A DNA stretch of 64,000 nt from Acinetobacter sp. Ac_5812 (GCF_013072695.1 NZ_LXUK01000008.1:248001-312000), one strand, 5' to 3'. Counted from the first letter of the stretch, positions 1-10,967 are shown. Notes: a model not told the origin generated them from the sequence alone. Translations and numbers: made by a program.

Positions 1-341
1 AAATGATTAAACACCTGTTGTAAATCTTGTTGTGCAACAGGTTTAAGTAAATATCCTTGTGCTTGAAATTTAAATGCTTCCAATGCATGTTGATCATATG
101 CCGTACAAAAAATAATCGCAGGTCTAGGATTGAGCTGACTGAGTTGTTCAGCACATTCCAAACCATTCATTCCTGGCATTTGAATATCTAATAAAACGAC
201 ATCTGGTGAGTCGTTTTCAATATGATTTAACACATCCTGACCATGATGCGCCGTCGCAATGACTTCGTGTCCCATCTGGGTCACTAAACGTGACAAACGC
301 TCTACTGCGAGAGGCTCATCATCAGCAATCAGAACTCTCAT
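1..341 (-). CDS. algR: LytTR-family response regulator AlgR, 3' end cut by window edge
   Basis: This is the N-terminal receiver domain of a two-component response regulator. Translation of the minus strand from the ATG at 339-341 gives a start MRVLIADDEP, with the acidic pair at residues 7-8, the phospho-acceptor Asp at about residue 52 in LLDIQMPG, and the conserved Lys in LLKPV near the window edge. The LytTR DNA-binding half expected after it lies outside the window. The start is supported by an AAGGAGGAG ribosome site just upstream. The neighbour at 399-1541 is a LytS/AlgZ-type sensor kinase on the same strand and is its likely partner. In Acinetobacter and Pseudomonas this pair is linked to type IV pili and surface traits; that role is inferred from the family. 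Confidence 0.88.
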   Translation of the reverse strand, partial: MRVLIADDEPLAVERLSRLVTQMGHEVIATAHHGQDVLNHIENDSPDVVLLDIQMPGMNGLECAEQLSQLNPRPAIIFCTAYDQHALEAFKFQAQGYLLKPVAQQDLQQVFNH

Positions 342-398
342 CCTCTCCTCCTTGTCACCGTTAACTTCATCCATATTTTTTATGGTTAACTTGACTTA

Positions 399-1541
399 TT
401 ATTTTACTCGATAGTGGTAGCTCACCACCGTCGTATATAACGACGTTCCCCCATAAATCTGAAACTTAACCGTTTGCCCATAATAAGCTTTCAAGCGCTG
501 CTTCACATTGTCTATCGCAATACCATTTCCCTTTCTCGATTTTATTGTATCGTGAGAATAAGGGTTAGTAATGACTATACTGACTTGATTTTGCAATATT
601 TCAACCAATACGCTAACAGTCGAAGGTTGCAAAACTTTTTCCACCCCATGAAAAATACTATTCTCAAGCAAAGGTTGCAACGTTAATAACGGAATCGTCA
701 CTCGTTTTAATTCAATGGGTGTCGCCTGTATGTTCCATTCTACATTCAAACGGGCACCTAAACGCATCTTTTCTATACTTAAATATTGCTGACATAAGTC
801 AATTTCCTCAGCCAAGCTCACCAATTTCAGTTCTTGAAAACTTGCTCTGAATAAACGCGACAAATTAATCAACATATTTTCAGCTTTTTCAGGATCAATC
901 GCAATTAAGCTCACCACACTATTCATACTATTAAATAAGAAATGAGGGTGTATCCGTGCCTGCATCGCCTGAATTCGCGCATTCAGTTCACTATATTGCT
1001 GATTCATCCATTGCTCACGCATATACAAGTAACGCAAACAGAAAGCGCCCAACAAAACCCCATAGCTTAAATGCAAACTACTCCCATGAAATAAGATCTC
1101 CTCTGAAAATGAAGCTGAACGTGCAGCCCAATATTGAATAATATTGATCGCACAGGTGGTCAACAGTACAATCAGTTGCAACAGTACAAAGCCCATTATC
1201 AAGGCGACTTTCTGACTAAACTTAGCAAAAAAATCCTTAAAATAATCAACTAGTGTTGCGAAAGACAAAATCACCCAATTAATAAAAACCATATATTGCA
1301 GTACACGGAAGCCCTCTAAGGCTTGCCATGAGCGTGCTTCAGCCAAAGCCAACACCATCGCCAAGACATTACTTGCAACAATTAATTCCAATAAGTATTG
1401 CCATTGCCCAATTTTCGTAAAAAAATAGGAGCCTGATGGATTCCCCTGACGAGTTTGCGATAACTTCTTACGTCGAGTTTCGGCAACTGCGTTTGGATTT
1501 GCTATACTCTTTTTTATTTTGCTGAGCCGCCATGACCACAT
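399..1541 (-). CDS. algZ: AlgZ/FimS-type sensor histidine kinase
   Basis: Membrane sensor kinase of the LytS/YehU type, probably phosphorylating the AlgR-like regulator just downstream. Hydrophobic helices fill the N-terminal half. They are followed by the characteristic phospho-acceptor box [11 protein letters not shown] and a C-terminal HATPase domain with an N-box-like [10 protein letters not shown] and a GNGIAIDNV glycine box. The frame stays open to 1613, but the ATG at 1541 is preferred: it has an AGAGGA ribosome site 8 nt upstream and gives about 380 residues. Even so, it overlaps the divergent argH start (1532) by 10 nt. Starts further inside lack an ATG before the first membrane helix. 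Function is confident; the exact start is less so. Confidence 0.85.
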   Translation of the reverse strand: MWSWRLSKIKKSIANPNAVAETRRKKLSQTRQGNPSGSYFFTKIGQWQYLLELIVASNVLAMVLALAEARSWQALEGFRVLQYMVFINWVILSFATLVDYFKDFFAKFSQKVALIMGFVLLQLIVLLTTCAINIIQYWAARSASFSEEILFHGSSLHLSYGVLLGAFCLRYLYMREQWMNQQYSELNARIQAMQARIHPHFLFNSMNSVVSLIAIDPEKAENMLINLSRLFRASFQELKLVSLAEEIDLCQQYLSIEKMRLGARLNVEWNIQATPIELKRVTIPLLTLQPLLENSIFHGVEKVLQPSTVSVLVEILQNQVSIVITNPYSHDTIKSRKGNGIAIDNVKQRLKAYYGQTVKFQIYGGTSLYTTVVSYHYRVK

Positions 1542-2962
1542 CTTCTCAATCCTCTTCTTCAGCCAGCCCGAATCAAACCTCTGGAATGTGGGGCGGTCGC
1601 TTCTCTGAAGCAACAGATGCTTTTGTTGCAGAATTTACCGCATCTGTGCAATTTGACCAACGTTTTTATAAACAAGATATTGCAGGTTCAATTGCGCATG
1701 CCACCATGCTTGCCAAAGTTGGTGTCCTGACTGAAGCTGAACGCGATGACATTATTCAAGGTTTAAGCACCATTCAAGCTGAAATTGAGGCAGGCAACTT
1801 TGAATGGCGCATTGATTTAGAAGACGTACATATGAACATTGAGTCTCGTTTGACTCAACGTATCGGCATTACAGGTAAAAAATTACATACTGGCCGTAGC
1901 CGTAATGATCAAGTTGCAACTGACATCCGTTTATATTTGCGTGATGAAATTGACGACATCTTAGGTTTATTACTGCGCCTACAAAAAGGCTTACTGGGTT
2001 TGGCTAGTCAAAACACCAACACCATTATGCCAGGTTTCACTCATCTCCAAACGGCTCAACCGGTGACCTTTGGTCATCATCTGTTAGCATGGTTTGAAAT
2101 GTTAGTCCGTGATACTGAACGTCTACAAGACTGTCGTAAACGTGTTAATCGCATGCCACTCGGTTCAGCCGCTTTAGCTGGAACAACCTATCCGATTGAT
2201 CGTGCTTACACCGCAGAACTTCTCGGTTTTGAAGCAGTTTCAGAAAACTCATTAGATGCTGTTTCTGATCGTGACTTTGCCATTGAATTTAATGCAGCCG
2301 CGTCTTTGATCATGATGCATTTATCGCGTATGTCGGAAGAACTTATTTTATGGACTTCGGCACAATTCAAGTTCGTGAATATTCCAGATCGCTTCTGTAC
2401 AGGCTCATCAATCATGCCACAGAAGAAAAACCCAGATGTGCCTGAGCTGGTTCGTGGTAAGTCAGGTCGTGTTTTTGGTGACTTAATTAGCCTATTAACC
2501 TTAATGAAAGGCCAGCCATTGGCCTATAACAAAGACAACCAAGAAGATAAAGAACCATTGTTTGATGCAATTGATACCGTTCGTGGTTCATTGATGGCAT
2601 TTGCCGATATGGTTCCAGCCTTAGTTCCAAATATCGAGATTATGCGTGAAGCAGCTTTACGTGGTTTCTCAACTGCAACCGATCTTGCAGACTACCTCGT
2701 CAAAAAAGGGGTTGCTTTCCGTGATGCCCATGAAATTGTTGGTAAAGCCGTGGCTTTAGGCGTTGCAGAAGAAAAAGACTTATCTGAATTGACACTTGAA
2801 CAACTGCAACAGTTCTCTGATTTGATCACAGCAGATGTATTTGACAAGGCACTGACTTTAGAAGCATCTGTCAATGCACGTGATCACATTGGTGGAACGT
2901 CACCAAAACAAGTTGAAGCTGCGATTGCCCGTGCGCACACTCGCCTAGAACAGTTATATTAA
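1532..2962 (+). CDS. argH: Argininosuccinate lyase
   Basis: Cytosolic enzyme of the last step of arginine synthesis, splitting argininosuccinate into arginine and fumarate. The 476 residues are full length for the family. The fumarase/aspartase superfamily signature [12 protein letters not shown] lies near residue 290, with the catalytic Ser loop, and HTGRSRNDQ is near residue 116. The start [13 protein letters not shown] matches the form I remember from Acinetobacter. A possible -10 TATACT at 1503-1508 has only a weak -35 and lies inside the divergent sensor-kinase gene, so the untranslated leader would be very short. A hairpin at 2973-2993 separates it from yggX. Confidence 0.97.
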   Translation: MTTSSQSSSSASPNQTSGMWGGRFSEATDAFVAEFTASVQFDQRFYKQDIAGSIAHATMLAKVGVLTEAERDDIIQGLSTIQAEIEAGNFEWRIDLEDVHMNIESRLTQRIGITGKKLHTGRSRNDQVATDIRLYLRDEIDDILGLLLRLQKGLLGLASQNTNTIMPGFTHLQTAQPVTFGHHLLAWFEMLVRDTERLQDCRKRVNRMPLGSAALAGTTYPIDRAYTAELLGFEAVSENSLDAVSDRDFAIEFNAAASLIMMHLSRMSEELILWTSAQFKFVNIPDRFCTGSSIMPQKKNPDVPELVRGKSGRVFGDLISLLTLMKGQPLAYNKDNQEDKEPLFDAIDTVRGSLMAFADMVPALVPNIEIMREAALRGFSTATDLADYLVKKGVAFRDAHEIVGKAVALGVAEEKDLSELTLEQLQQFSDLITADVFDKALTLEASVNARDHIGGTSPKQVEAAIARAHTRLEQLY

Positions 2963-2972
2963 TCTCCCTATA

Positions 2973-2993
2973 TCCCTCTTTTACAAAGAGGGA
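2973..2993 (+). terminator. Hairpin between argH and yggX
   Basis: The arms TCCCTCTTT and AAAGAGGGA with a 3-nt loop form a compact stem. No clear T-run follows, so it is more likely an attenuator, a processing site or a REP-like hairpin than a strong terminator. Its CCCTC/GAGGG core resembles the dispersed hairpins at 13070 and 50133. Confidence 0.5.
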
Positions 2994-3011
2994 CTTTCAC
3001 TGGATGCCATA

Positions 3012-3284
3012 ATGACTAGACAAGTATTTTGCCGCAAATATAAACAAGAGCTTGAAGGCTTGGATTTTGCACCATTTCCTGGTGCCAAAGGCCAAGAGTT
3101 CTTTGAAACCGTTTCAAAACAGGCGTGGCAAGAATGGTTAAAACATCAAACTACGCTGATTAATGAAAAACGTTTGAATGTATTTGAACCCGATGCTAAA
3201 AAGTTCCTCGAAGAACAACGTGAGAAGTTCTTTAATAACGATGAAAGCGTAGAAAAAGCGGAAGGCTGGACTGAAGAGAAATAA
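3012..3284 (+). CDS. yggX: Fe(2+)-trafficking / oxidative damage protection protein YggX
   Basis: Small cytosolic protein of the YggX family (90 residues, the usual length), linked to protection of iron-sulfur clusters from oxidants and to iron trafficking. The family start [19 protein letters not shown] with the conserved early Cys7 is intact, as is the central [16 protein letters not shown] segment. It lies 49 nt after argH on the same strand and may be cotranscribed with it through a weak hairpin. A strong terminator follows at 3311. Its exact biochemical role is debated in the literature, so the name rests on family membership. Confidence 0.95.
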   Translation: MTRQVFCRKYKQELEGLDFAPFPGAKGQEFFETVSKQAWQEWLKHQTTLINEKRLNVFEPDAKKFLEEQREKFFNNDESVEKAEGWTEEK

Positions 3285-3310
3285 GCAGTCCCATCTAACC
3301 TTACGATAAA

Positions 3311-3339
3311 AAAGAGAGCTGAAAAACAGCTCTCTTTTT
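3311..3339 (+). terminator. Rho-independent terminator after yggX
   Basis: An 11-bp stem AAAGAGAGCTG/CAGCTCTCTTT with a 5-A loop ends in a T-run. It closes the argH-yggX unit. Confidence 0.9.
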
Positions 3340-3392
3340 ACATGATATTTACATAAGTAATAAAGCCTTACAGAGTATACACAGTTGTCTAC

Positions 3393-3513
3393 ATGACACT
3401 TTAAAGCACCATGTTTATAGTTATATTCAGAAGGACAAAGAGATACGTTGATATCTCACGTAACGCATGATATTTCTCTCCCAGACTTTCCCCCGAAGTC
3501 TGGGATTTTTTTT
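3393..3513 (+). ncRNA. Candidate small RNA with own promoter and terminator
   Basis: The gap between yggX and phoU holds a complete transcription unit without an ORF. It has a -35 box ATGACA at 3393-3398, a 17-nt spacer, a -10 box TATAGT at 3416-3421, and an expected start near 3428. The predicted RNA of about 85 nt has a small hairpin GAGATA/TATCTC (3440-3457). It ends in a strong terminator, stem CCCAGACTT/AAGTCTGGG (3480-3504), followed by eight T residues. The terminator cannot belong to yggX, which has its own at 3311, nor to phoU, which runs the other way. I do not recognise an Rfam family. Confidence 0.6.
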
Positions 3514-3528
3514 ATTATGACCCGCTCA

Positions 3529-3560
3529 AAAATAAAAAACCGCTCCAGTTAGAGCGGTTA
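3529..3560 (-). terminator. Terminator of phoU
   Basis: Stem AACCGCTC/GAGCGGTT (3538-3545 with 3552-3559). On the minus strand it is followed by a T-run, just after the phoU stop. Confidence 0.85.
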
Positions 3561-3581
3561 GTTATTATTTTACTTTTACCA

Positions 3582-4304
3582 TTATTTTTGATGCACTTTC
3601 TGTTCAATTTCTTCGATACTGGTATGACGGACATCGGTACCTTTCGCCATATAAATGACTTGTTCTGAAATATTACGTGCGTGATCACCGATGCGCTCTA
3701 ATGAACGCAATACCCACATCACATTAATCACCCGTGAGATATGACGCGGATCTTCAATCATATAGGTCATTAAAGTACGTGTTGCCGACTGATATTCACG
3801 ATCAATATCTACATCCGCCATCACCACTTTCAAGGCTTGCTCCACATCTAAACGTGCAAAAGCATCTAATGCATCATGAATCATGACACGTACTTGGTTA
3901 CCAATATGACGGGTTTCCATATAACCACGTGGTGACTCGCCTTCTTCACACAAGGTTTGTGCAATACGCGCAATTTTCGCAGCTTCATCGCCAATACGCT
4001 CTAAATCCGTATTGCCTTTGCTCATTGCGATCACCATACGTAAATCAATCGCTGCTGGATGACGACGTGCGAGAATTAAGGTTAAGCCTTCATCAATATC
4101 ACGCTCGAATTGGTTCACGGCATTGTCTTTAAACTGTACATCAATGGCTAAATTAGCATCTGTGTCTAATAGAGCATGAATCGCATTTGCGACCTGTTGC
4201 TCCACTAATCCACCCATGGTCATAAACTTGGTGTGCACATCTTGCAAGTCTTCATTAAATTGTGAAGAAATATGATGACTTAACACAGGATTGCTTGGGC
4301 TCAC
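3582..4304 (-). CDS. phoU: Phosphate signalling protein PhoU
   Basis: Cytosolic negative regulator of the PhoR/PhoB phosphate response and the Pst transporter. The 240 residues have the expected two PhoU repeats: acidic metal-binding stretches recur in the N-terminal half (ERDIDEGLTL, NTDLERIGDEAAKIA) and the C-terminal half (RSLERIGDHARNISE). It stands alone here, away from any pst genes. A possible Pho box lies about 60 nt upstream (4361-4378), so it may respond to PhoB directly. The start MSPSNPVLSHHISSQF fits the family; a terminator follows on the minus strand. Confidence 0.96.
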   Translation of the reverse strand: MSPSNPVLSHHISSQFNEDLQDVHTKFMTMGGLVEQQVANAIHALLDTDANLAIDVQFKDNAVNQFERDIDEGLTLILARRHPAAIDLRMVIAMSKGNTDLERIGDEAAKIARIAQTLCEEGESPRGYMETRHIGNQVRVMIHDALDAFARLDVEQALKVVMADVDIDREYQSATRTLMTYMIEDPRHISRVINVMWVLRSLERIGDHARNISEQVIYMAKGTDVRHTSIEEIEQKVHQK

Positions 4305-4360
4305 AGTATGCCTCCACTAGACACATGGAAAAAATGATTGGTGATTAAAACATAGAAATG

Positions 4361-4378
4361 ATGAAACTTTTATGACAA
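4361..4378 (-). promoter_or_regulatory. Possible Pho box upstream of phoU
   Basis: Read on the minus strand the site is TTGTCAT-AAAA-GTTTCAT. Compared with the PhoB half-site CTGTCAT these are 6/7 and 5/7 matches with the correct 4-nt spacer. No experiment supports it; the match to phoU biology raises its plausibility. Confidence 0.45.
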
Positions 4379-4455
4379 TAGCACGGATTGGCCTATTGTT
4401 GATTGGTGTGAATTGCTACAACAAAAATTTAAAAATCTGTTACGCTAAACGTGTC

Positions 4456-6553
<2,098 letters not shown>

Positions 6554-6593
6554 ATCAACTAAAAAAAGATTTTCCTGCGAATCATTCTCGGTT

Positions 6594-6620
6594 AGGATGA
6601 GATATGTACAATCTCATCCT
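6594..6620 (+). repeat. Perfect hairpin just upstream of the nudF start
   Basis: AGGATGAGAT and ATCTCATCCT form a 10-bp perfect stem with a 7-nt loop (6604-6610). It ends only 8 nt before the ATG at 6629. No T-run follows, so it is not a standard terminator. It could limit ribosome access, stabilise an mRNA end after thiC, or bind a protein as DNA. Confidence 0.6.
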
Positions 6621-6628
6621 GATTGAAG

Positions 6629-7246
6629 ATGAATATTCTTGACCACGCCAGCTATTCAGCAACCGACGTTACGATAGAATCTCGAGAGCCTTTGTTCCGA
6701 GGATTCATTCAAGTTGAGAAAGTGAGTTTAAAACATCGGTTATTTCAGCGAGCTGATTTTTCACCTTTAATTCAACGTGAATTGGTTCATCGCCCAGAAG
6801 CCGCTGGCGTTTTACTATATAATGACCAACAACAACGCTTTGCACTGATTGAACAATTTCGTGTCGGTGCATTGAGTGATCCTATTTCGCCATGGCAACT
6901 CGAAGTCATCGCGGGGGTACTTGATGGAAATGAATCGCCTGAAAGCTGTATCCGCCGTGAAAGCCTAGAAGAATCTGGCTGTGAGATCACCACATTAAAA
7001 CATTTATTTAGCTTCTACCCTTCTGCTGGCGCATGTTCTGAATTTTTTCATCTATATGTAGCAGAAGTTGATTTGCCAAAGGACGGGGGCATTTTTGGGA
7101 TGCCAGATGAAGGGGAAAATATTCAACTTCATCTATTTAATTATTCCGCATTAGAAGCATTATTAAATAACGGGCGGTTGAGAAACGCACCTGTAATCAT
7201 GGCATTGCAGTGGCTGTCTCAACATATACAACTACAACAAAGATAA
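6629..7246 (+). CDS. nudF: ADP-ribose pyrophosphatase (Nudix), NudF type
   Basis: Nudix hydrolase that cleaves ADP-ribose to AMP and ribose 5-phosphate. A textbook Nudix box is present: G-x5-E-x7-RE-x2-EE-x-G, reading from GVLDGNE through RRESLEESG. The following FSFYPSAGACSEFFHLYVAEV matches the NudF/ADPRase subgroup. The ATG at 6629 is chosen over the TTG at 6623; neither has a strong ribosome site, and a hairpin ends 8 nt upstream. The gene lies 22 nt before cpdA on the same strand, an order seen in many gammaproteobacteria (nudF-cpdA). Confidence 0.9.
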   Translation: MNILDHASYSATDVTIESREPLFRGFIQVEKVSLKHRLFQRADFSPLIQRELVHRPEAAGVLLYNDQQQRFALIEQFRVGALSDPISPWQLEVIAGVLDGNESPESCIRRESLEESGCEITTLKHLFSFYPSAGACSEFFHLYVAEVDLPKDGGIFGMPDEGENIQLHLFNYSALEALLNNGRLRNAPVIMALQWLSQHIQLQQR

Positions 7247-7268
7247 AAATCTGAAGGGGCTAACGACG

Positions 7269-8084
7269 GTGACTTTCCAAGTCTCATCATTATCGCAACA
7301 AGATTTTGTGATGATACAGATTACTGATACACATTTATTAGAGTATCCACATTTAGAATTTGTCGGGATGCAACCCGAACAAAGTTTTCATGCTGTAATC
7401 GACTTGATGCGCCAGCAACATCCTCATATTGACCTCATTGTACACACCGGTGATTTGGCACAATCGCCAACCCCATTGACCTATCAACGCTATGTACAAC
7501 ATATGCAAAGCGTGGGAATTCCCTTTTTCCATACGCCAGGCAACCATGACGATGTGGCGCATTTTCCATTTCATGAAACAGATCCAACTCAACCAACTGT
7601 GATTGAGCTGGGTCAATGGTGCATTATTTTATTAAATAGCGCGCAACCAAAACGTATTGATGGAAAAATTGCTGACACACAATTGCAGCAACTCACCCAA
7701 TTACTTGCACAACAACATGATCGTCATGTGCTTATTGCTTGTCATCATCATCCTTTTGCGATGCAATCGGCATGGATTGACCAACACAAGCTCAAAAACT
7801 CCTCAGACCTGTTGGAAACAATCCAACCATTCTCCAATGTCAAAGCAATTGTCTGTGGTCATGTGCATCAAGATTCGATCAATACATGGCAAGGTGTTGA
7901 ATTTTTATCTACCCCTTCAACCTGTATCCAATTCAAACCCAAAAGCGATAAATTTGCGCTCGATGAAGAGCATCCTGGTTATCGCTATATCCGCCTTAAA
8001 GCGAATGGCGAACTGGAAACTCAGGTCTACCGCTTACCGACATCGCAACGAATGAGTAGTTCTGAAGTTTTAGGATATGATTAA
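7269..8084 (+). CDS. cpdA: 3',5'-cyclic-AMP phosphodiesterase CpdA
   Basis: Calcineurin-like metallophosphoesterase predicted to hydrolyse cAMP. All metal-binding blocks are visible in order: D-x-H in ITDTHLLE, GDLAQ, GNHDD, CHHHPF and GHVHQD. The length of 271 residues is close to E. coli CpdA. The start is a GTG at 7269, preceded by GAAGGGG at a good distance; the first in-frame ATG, 13 codons on, lacks a site and would trim the N-terminus. It probably shares a transcript with nudF. The cAMP activity is inferred from the family. Confidence 0.88.
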   Translation: MTFQVSSLSQQDFVMIQITDTHLLEYPHLEFVGMQPEQSFHAVIDLMRQQHPHIDLIVHTGDLAQSPTPLTYQRYVQHMQSVGIPFFHTPGNHDDVAHFPFHETDPTQPTVIELGQWCIILLNSAQPKRIDGKIADTQLQQLTQLLAQQHDRHVLIACHHHPFAMQSAWIDQHKLKNSSDLLETIQPFSNVKAIVCGHVHQDSINTWQGVEFLSTPSTCIQFKPKSDKFALDEEHPGYRYIRLKANGELETQVYRLPTSQRMSSSEVLGYD

Positions 8085-8214
8085 ACTTTTGATTACAAAT
8101 TACATTGTCAATTTCAGACAAAATCTGGACGGGAATGACTACCATCTTGCTTAAAAACTCTATATGATGTCGACCCTTGATGGGAAAAACCATCTCAGGT
8201 TTCTATAAAAACAC

Positions 8215-8244
8215 TTGCATATCACCATATTTTTTGCGTATAGA
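8215..8244 (+). promoter_or_regulatory. Predicted sigma-70 promoter of dksA
   Basis: -35 TTGCAT (8215-8220), an 18-nt spacer, -10 TATAGA (8239-8244). It lies 30 nt before the dksA start. Confidence 0.6.
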
Positions 8245-8273
8245 TAGTACGTGTAAGATGAGGAATGCCCTAT

Positions 8274-8807
8274 ATGGCGAATGACAACCAAAATCAAGTC
8301 TTGGACGAACAGACAGACGTGATCGACGATCAAAAATTGGCTGTGAAACGTACACGTAAAACCAAAGCTAAAGCTTCAGAAAGCGGTACAACTGCAAGCT
8401 TATTTGGAATTGCGCCTTATCAGCCAAAGAAAAATGAAGAATATATGTCTGAAGGACAACTTGAGCATTTCCGCCAAATTTTAAATGCATGGAAAGCTGA
8501 GTTAATGTCCGAAGTGGATCGCACCTTGAATACTATGCAAGATGAGTCAAGTGCGCTTCCTGACGTCAACGACCGAGCAACGCAAGAAGAAGAATTTGCA
8601 ATTGAACTACGTACACGTGACCGTGAACGCAAGCTCATTCGCAAAATCGAACAATCGGTTGAAGCCATTCAAAACGAAGACTACGGTTTCTGTGAAACTT
8701 GTGGTATCGAAATTGGCTTGCGTCGTTTAGAAGCTCGCCCAACTGCGACTTTATGTATCGATTGCAAAACTTTGGCTGAAATCAAAGAAAAGCAAAATAA
8801 CGGTTAA
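8274..8807 (+). CDS. dksA: RNA polymerase-binding transcription factor DksA
   Basis: Partner of ppGpp that binds the RNA polymerase secondary channel and mediates the stringent response. The coiled-coil tip motif D-x2-D-x-A is present as DVNDRA. The C-terminal zinc finger has four cysteines (CETC near residue 145, CIDC near residue 165). Compared with E. coli DksA there is an N-terminal extension rich in Lys, Thr and Gln of about 25 residues, as in other Acinetobacter. The ATG at 8274 is preferred to 8265 because the AGGA site is 9 nt from the former and directly touches the latter. gluQ follows 2 nt later. Confidence 0.96.
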   Translation: MANDNQNQVLDEQTDVIDDQKLAVKRTRKTKAKASESGTTASLFGIAPYQPKKNEEYMSEGQLEHFRQILNAWKAELMSEVDRTLNTMQDESSALPDVNDRATQEEEFAIELRTRDRERKLIRKIEQSVEAIQNEDYGFCETCGIEIGLRRLEARPTATLCIDCKTLAEIKEKQNNG

Positions 8808-8809
8808 TT

Positions 8810-9727
8810 TTGAAAACCGTGTCGAGCCATGAGATTAAGCAAAGCGATGCTTTGCTTAATCTCCGCTCATATGTGGGTCGGTTTGCGCCATCGCCAACCG
8901 GCCCATTGCATTTTGGCTCCCTACTCACTGCAGTTGCCAGTTATTGCGATGCCAAAGCCAATCACGGCCAATGGCTGGTTCGGATTGAAGATACCGACAT
9001 TCCCCGTATTTATCCCAATAGCGAAGCACACATTCTCTCTTGCATTGATGCCTTTCAATTTGAACCCGATGCAGAGATTATTTTTCAAAAAGATCGTTTC
9101 GAGATCTATGGACAGGTGCTTGAGCAACTCAAGCAATTCAATGCGATTTATGCCTGCCAATGTACCCGTAAAATGTTGGGTTCCAATCATATCTATGCCG
9201 GAACCTGCCGCGATTTAAATTTAGAGTTTGCTGATCAAGCGATACGCTTAAAGGTTAGTGATCAACAGATTTGTTTTGAAGACCGCTTACAAGGTCGACA
9301 ATGTTCTAACTTACAGCGTGATCTGGGTGATTTTGTATTAAAGCGTCGTGATGGCATTATCAGCTATCAATTGGCGGTGGTGGTCGATGATTATCTACAA
9401 GGTATCACGCATGTTGTACGCGGTGCGGACTTACTCGATAATACTGCTCGACAAATCTGGTTAGGTGCTTTGCTGGGTTATCCGAGTTTAAGCTATATGC
9501 ATTTACCGCTTGCCATGAACGATCAAGGGCAGAAACTGTCTAAACAGAATCTGGCACAAGCACTGGATATCACTCAAGCCCCCAAACTGTTACAGCAAGC
9601 GATCTTGGCTTTAGGCCAACCTGCGGTGGAACTGAATCAACCCCGTATTATGTTGCAACAAGCGGTGCAACAATGGGATGTAAACTCGATCCCGCTCGGC
9701 ATTCATTTGACGGGAACTTTTCAGTAA
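8810..9727 (+). CDS. gluQ: Glutamyl-Q tRNA(Asp) synthetase
   Basis: Truncated GluRS paralogue that attaches glutamate to queuosine 34 of tRNA-Asp. Visible features are the class I HIGH-like HFGS in GRFAPSPTGPLHFGS, the Cys cluster YACQCTRKM...GTC for zinc, and the KMSKS-like KLSKQ. As expected for this family there is no anticodon-binding domain (305 residues). dksA-gluQ is a conserved pair. The start is uncertain. The frame begins with TTG at 8810, no ATG occurs before the catalytic core, and a 15-bp perfect hairpin (8831-8863) sits within the first codons; a start after the hairpin at a TTG or GTG is possible. Confidence 0.88.
   Translation: MKTVSSHEIKQSDALLNLRSYVGRFAPSPTGPLHFGSLLTAVASYCDAKANHGQWLVRIEDTDIPRIYPNSEAHILSCIDAFQFEPDAEIIFQKDRFEIYGQVLEQLKQFNAIYACQCTRKMLGSNHIYAGTCRDLNLEFADQAIRLKVSDQQICFEDRLQGRQCSNLQRDLGDFVLKRRDGIISYQLAVVVDDYLQGITHVVRGADLLDNTARQIWLGALLGYPSLSYMHLPLAMNDQGQKLSKQNLAQALDITQAPKLLQQAILALGQPAVELNQPRIMLQQAVQQWDVNSIPLGIHLTGTFQ
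8831..8863 (+). repeat. 15-bp perfect hairpin in the 5' part of gluQ
   Basis: GAGATTAAGCAAAGC and GCTTTGCTTAATCTC flank a 3-nt loop. Such a long perfect stem inside a coding start is unusual. It may be a translation control hairpin between dksA and gluQ, or mean that gluQ begins downstream. Confidence 0.75.
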
Positions 9728-9736
9728 GCCGAAAAA

Positions 9737-9759
9737 CCCTGAACATTGTCAGGGCTTTT
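9737..9759. terminator. Bidirectional terminator between gluQ and ftsW
   Basis: Stem CCCTGA/TCAGGG (9737-9742 with 9749-9754). T-rich tracts lie on both sides, serving the two convergent genes. Confidence 0.75.
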
Positions 9760-9773
9760 CTATCTGGACCAAT

Positions 9774-10967
9774 TTAGAAATTTGATTCTTCTTTTAATGG
9801 GTTCAACTCTTGCGTTGATGCATCGATCTTTAAGATCAAACTAATCATCGCTGCACACATCATCAACGATGTACCACCATAACTAATAAACGGTAAAGTC
9901 AAACCTTTGGTTGGCATCAAGCCCATATTCATGCCTGCATTCACCAGAATCTGCATCAGAAAAATAATGCTAATTCCATAGGCTAAATAACCTGCACGCA
10001 AATAGTTATGTTGCAAGGCACGATGACCGATACGAATGCAACAGGCCAACATGGTAAATGACAGTATCATTACGATAGACACGCCAAAGAAGCCGAATTC
10101 CTCACCTAAAACCGCCAACATAAAGTCGGTATGTGCTTCAGGTAAATAAGAAAGCTTCTGCACACTGTGTCCTAAGCCTGTACCAAACCACTCGCCTCGA
10201 CCAAAAGCCATCAATGCATTCGAGAGCTGGTAACCCACACCCAATGGATCTGCCCAAGGGTTAGTAAACGAGATCAAACGTTGGAATCGGAATGGCTCGA
10301 AGATAATTAACGCACTGACACCTGCAAAGATCGCACCGAGCATGATCAAAAACTGCGTTGCAGGTGCGCCAGCTAAGAAGAATACACCCACCATCATTAA
10401 TACAATCACGACGGTTGCACCTAAGTCTGGCTCAGCCACAATAAAGCCCACGGTTAAGGCCATCACACCACTTAAGCGGAGCAAACCTTTCCAGTGTGTT
10501 CGGACTTCTTTGGCACGGCGTACCACATAATCCGCAGTAAAAATCGCCATTACAATTTTGGCAATCTCGGTTGGCTGCAAGGTGAAACCACCCACCTTAA
10601 TCCAACGATGTGCACCATTGACTTCAGAACCGACCACCAATACCGCTAAGAGCAGGACAATGGTAATGAGCCATAAAGGAAAGGCATTTTTAAACCAGAG
10701 ATTCAATGAAACCCGATAGGTTAAAAATGCCACCACCGCTGCTACTACGATCGAAATACCATGACGAATCAAAAAGTAAAAAGGACTCTCATGGATATAT
10801 TCCGCATACGGCATAGACGCCGATGCAACCATGATTGAACCGAAACATAGCAGCGAAATCACAGAAAAAATCAGGATATTTCGTGCCGTCATTTCTGCGG
10901 GTAGCTTAGGTAAACGATTCAGCAATTGCGAAATCTTCTGTACCGTATTTTGGGCTAAGTCAGCCAT
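9774..10967 (-). CDS. ftsW: Lipid II flippase / peptidoglycan glycosyltransferase FtsW
   Basis: SEDS-family integral membrane protein of the division septum, polymerising septal peptidoglycan with its cognate PBP. The 397 residues carry about ten hydrophobic helices. Family signatures are visible: the conserved HRWI with KVGGFTLQPTEIAK, the NPWADPLGVGYQ loop, and the C-terminal GLTLPFISYGGTSL. It starts 17 nt after murD on the same strand, so murD-ftsW form an operon, here apart from the rest of the dcw cluster. Confidence 0.95.
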   Translation of the reverse strand: MADLAQNTVQKISQLLNRLPKLPAEMTARNILIFSVISLLCFGSIMVASASMPYAEYIHESPFYFLIRHGISIVVAAVVAFLTYRVSLNLWFKNAFPLWLITIVLLLAVLVVGSEVNGAHRWIKVGGFTLQPTEIAKIVMAIFTADYVVRRAKEVRTHWKGLLRLSGVMALTVGFIVAEPDLGATVVIVLMMVGVFFLAGAPATQFLIMLGAIFAGVSALIIFEPFRFQRLISFTNPWADPLGVGYQLSNALMAFGRGEWFGTGLGHSVQKLSYLPEAHTDFMLAVLGEEFGFFGVSIVMILSFTMLACCIRIGHRALQHNYLRAGYLAYGISIIFLMQILVNAGMNMGLMPTKGLTLPFISYGGTSLMMCAAMISLILKIDASTQELNPLKEESNF

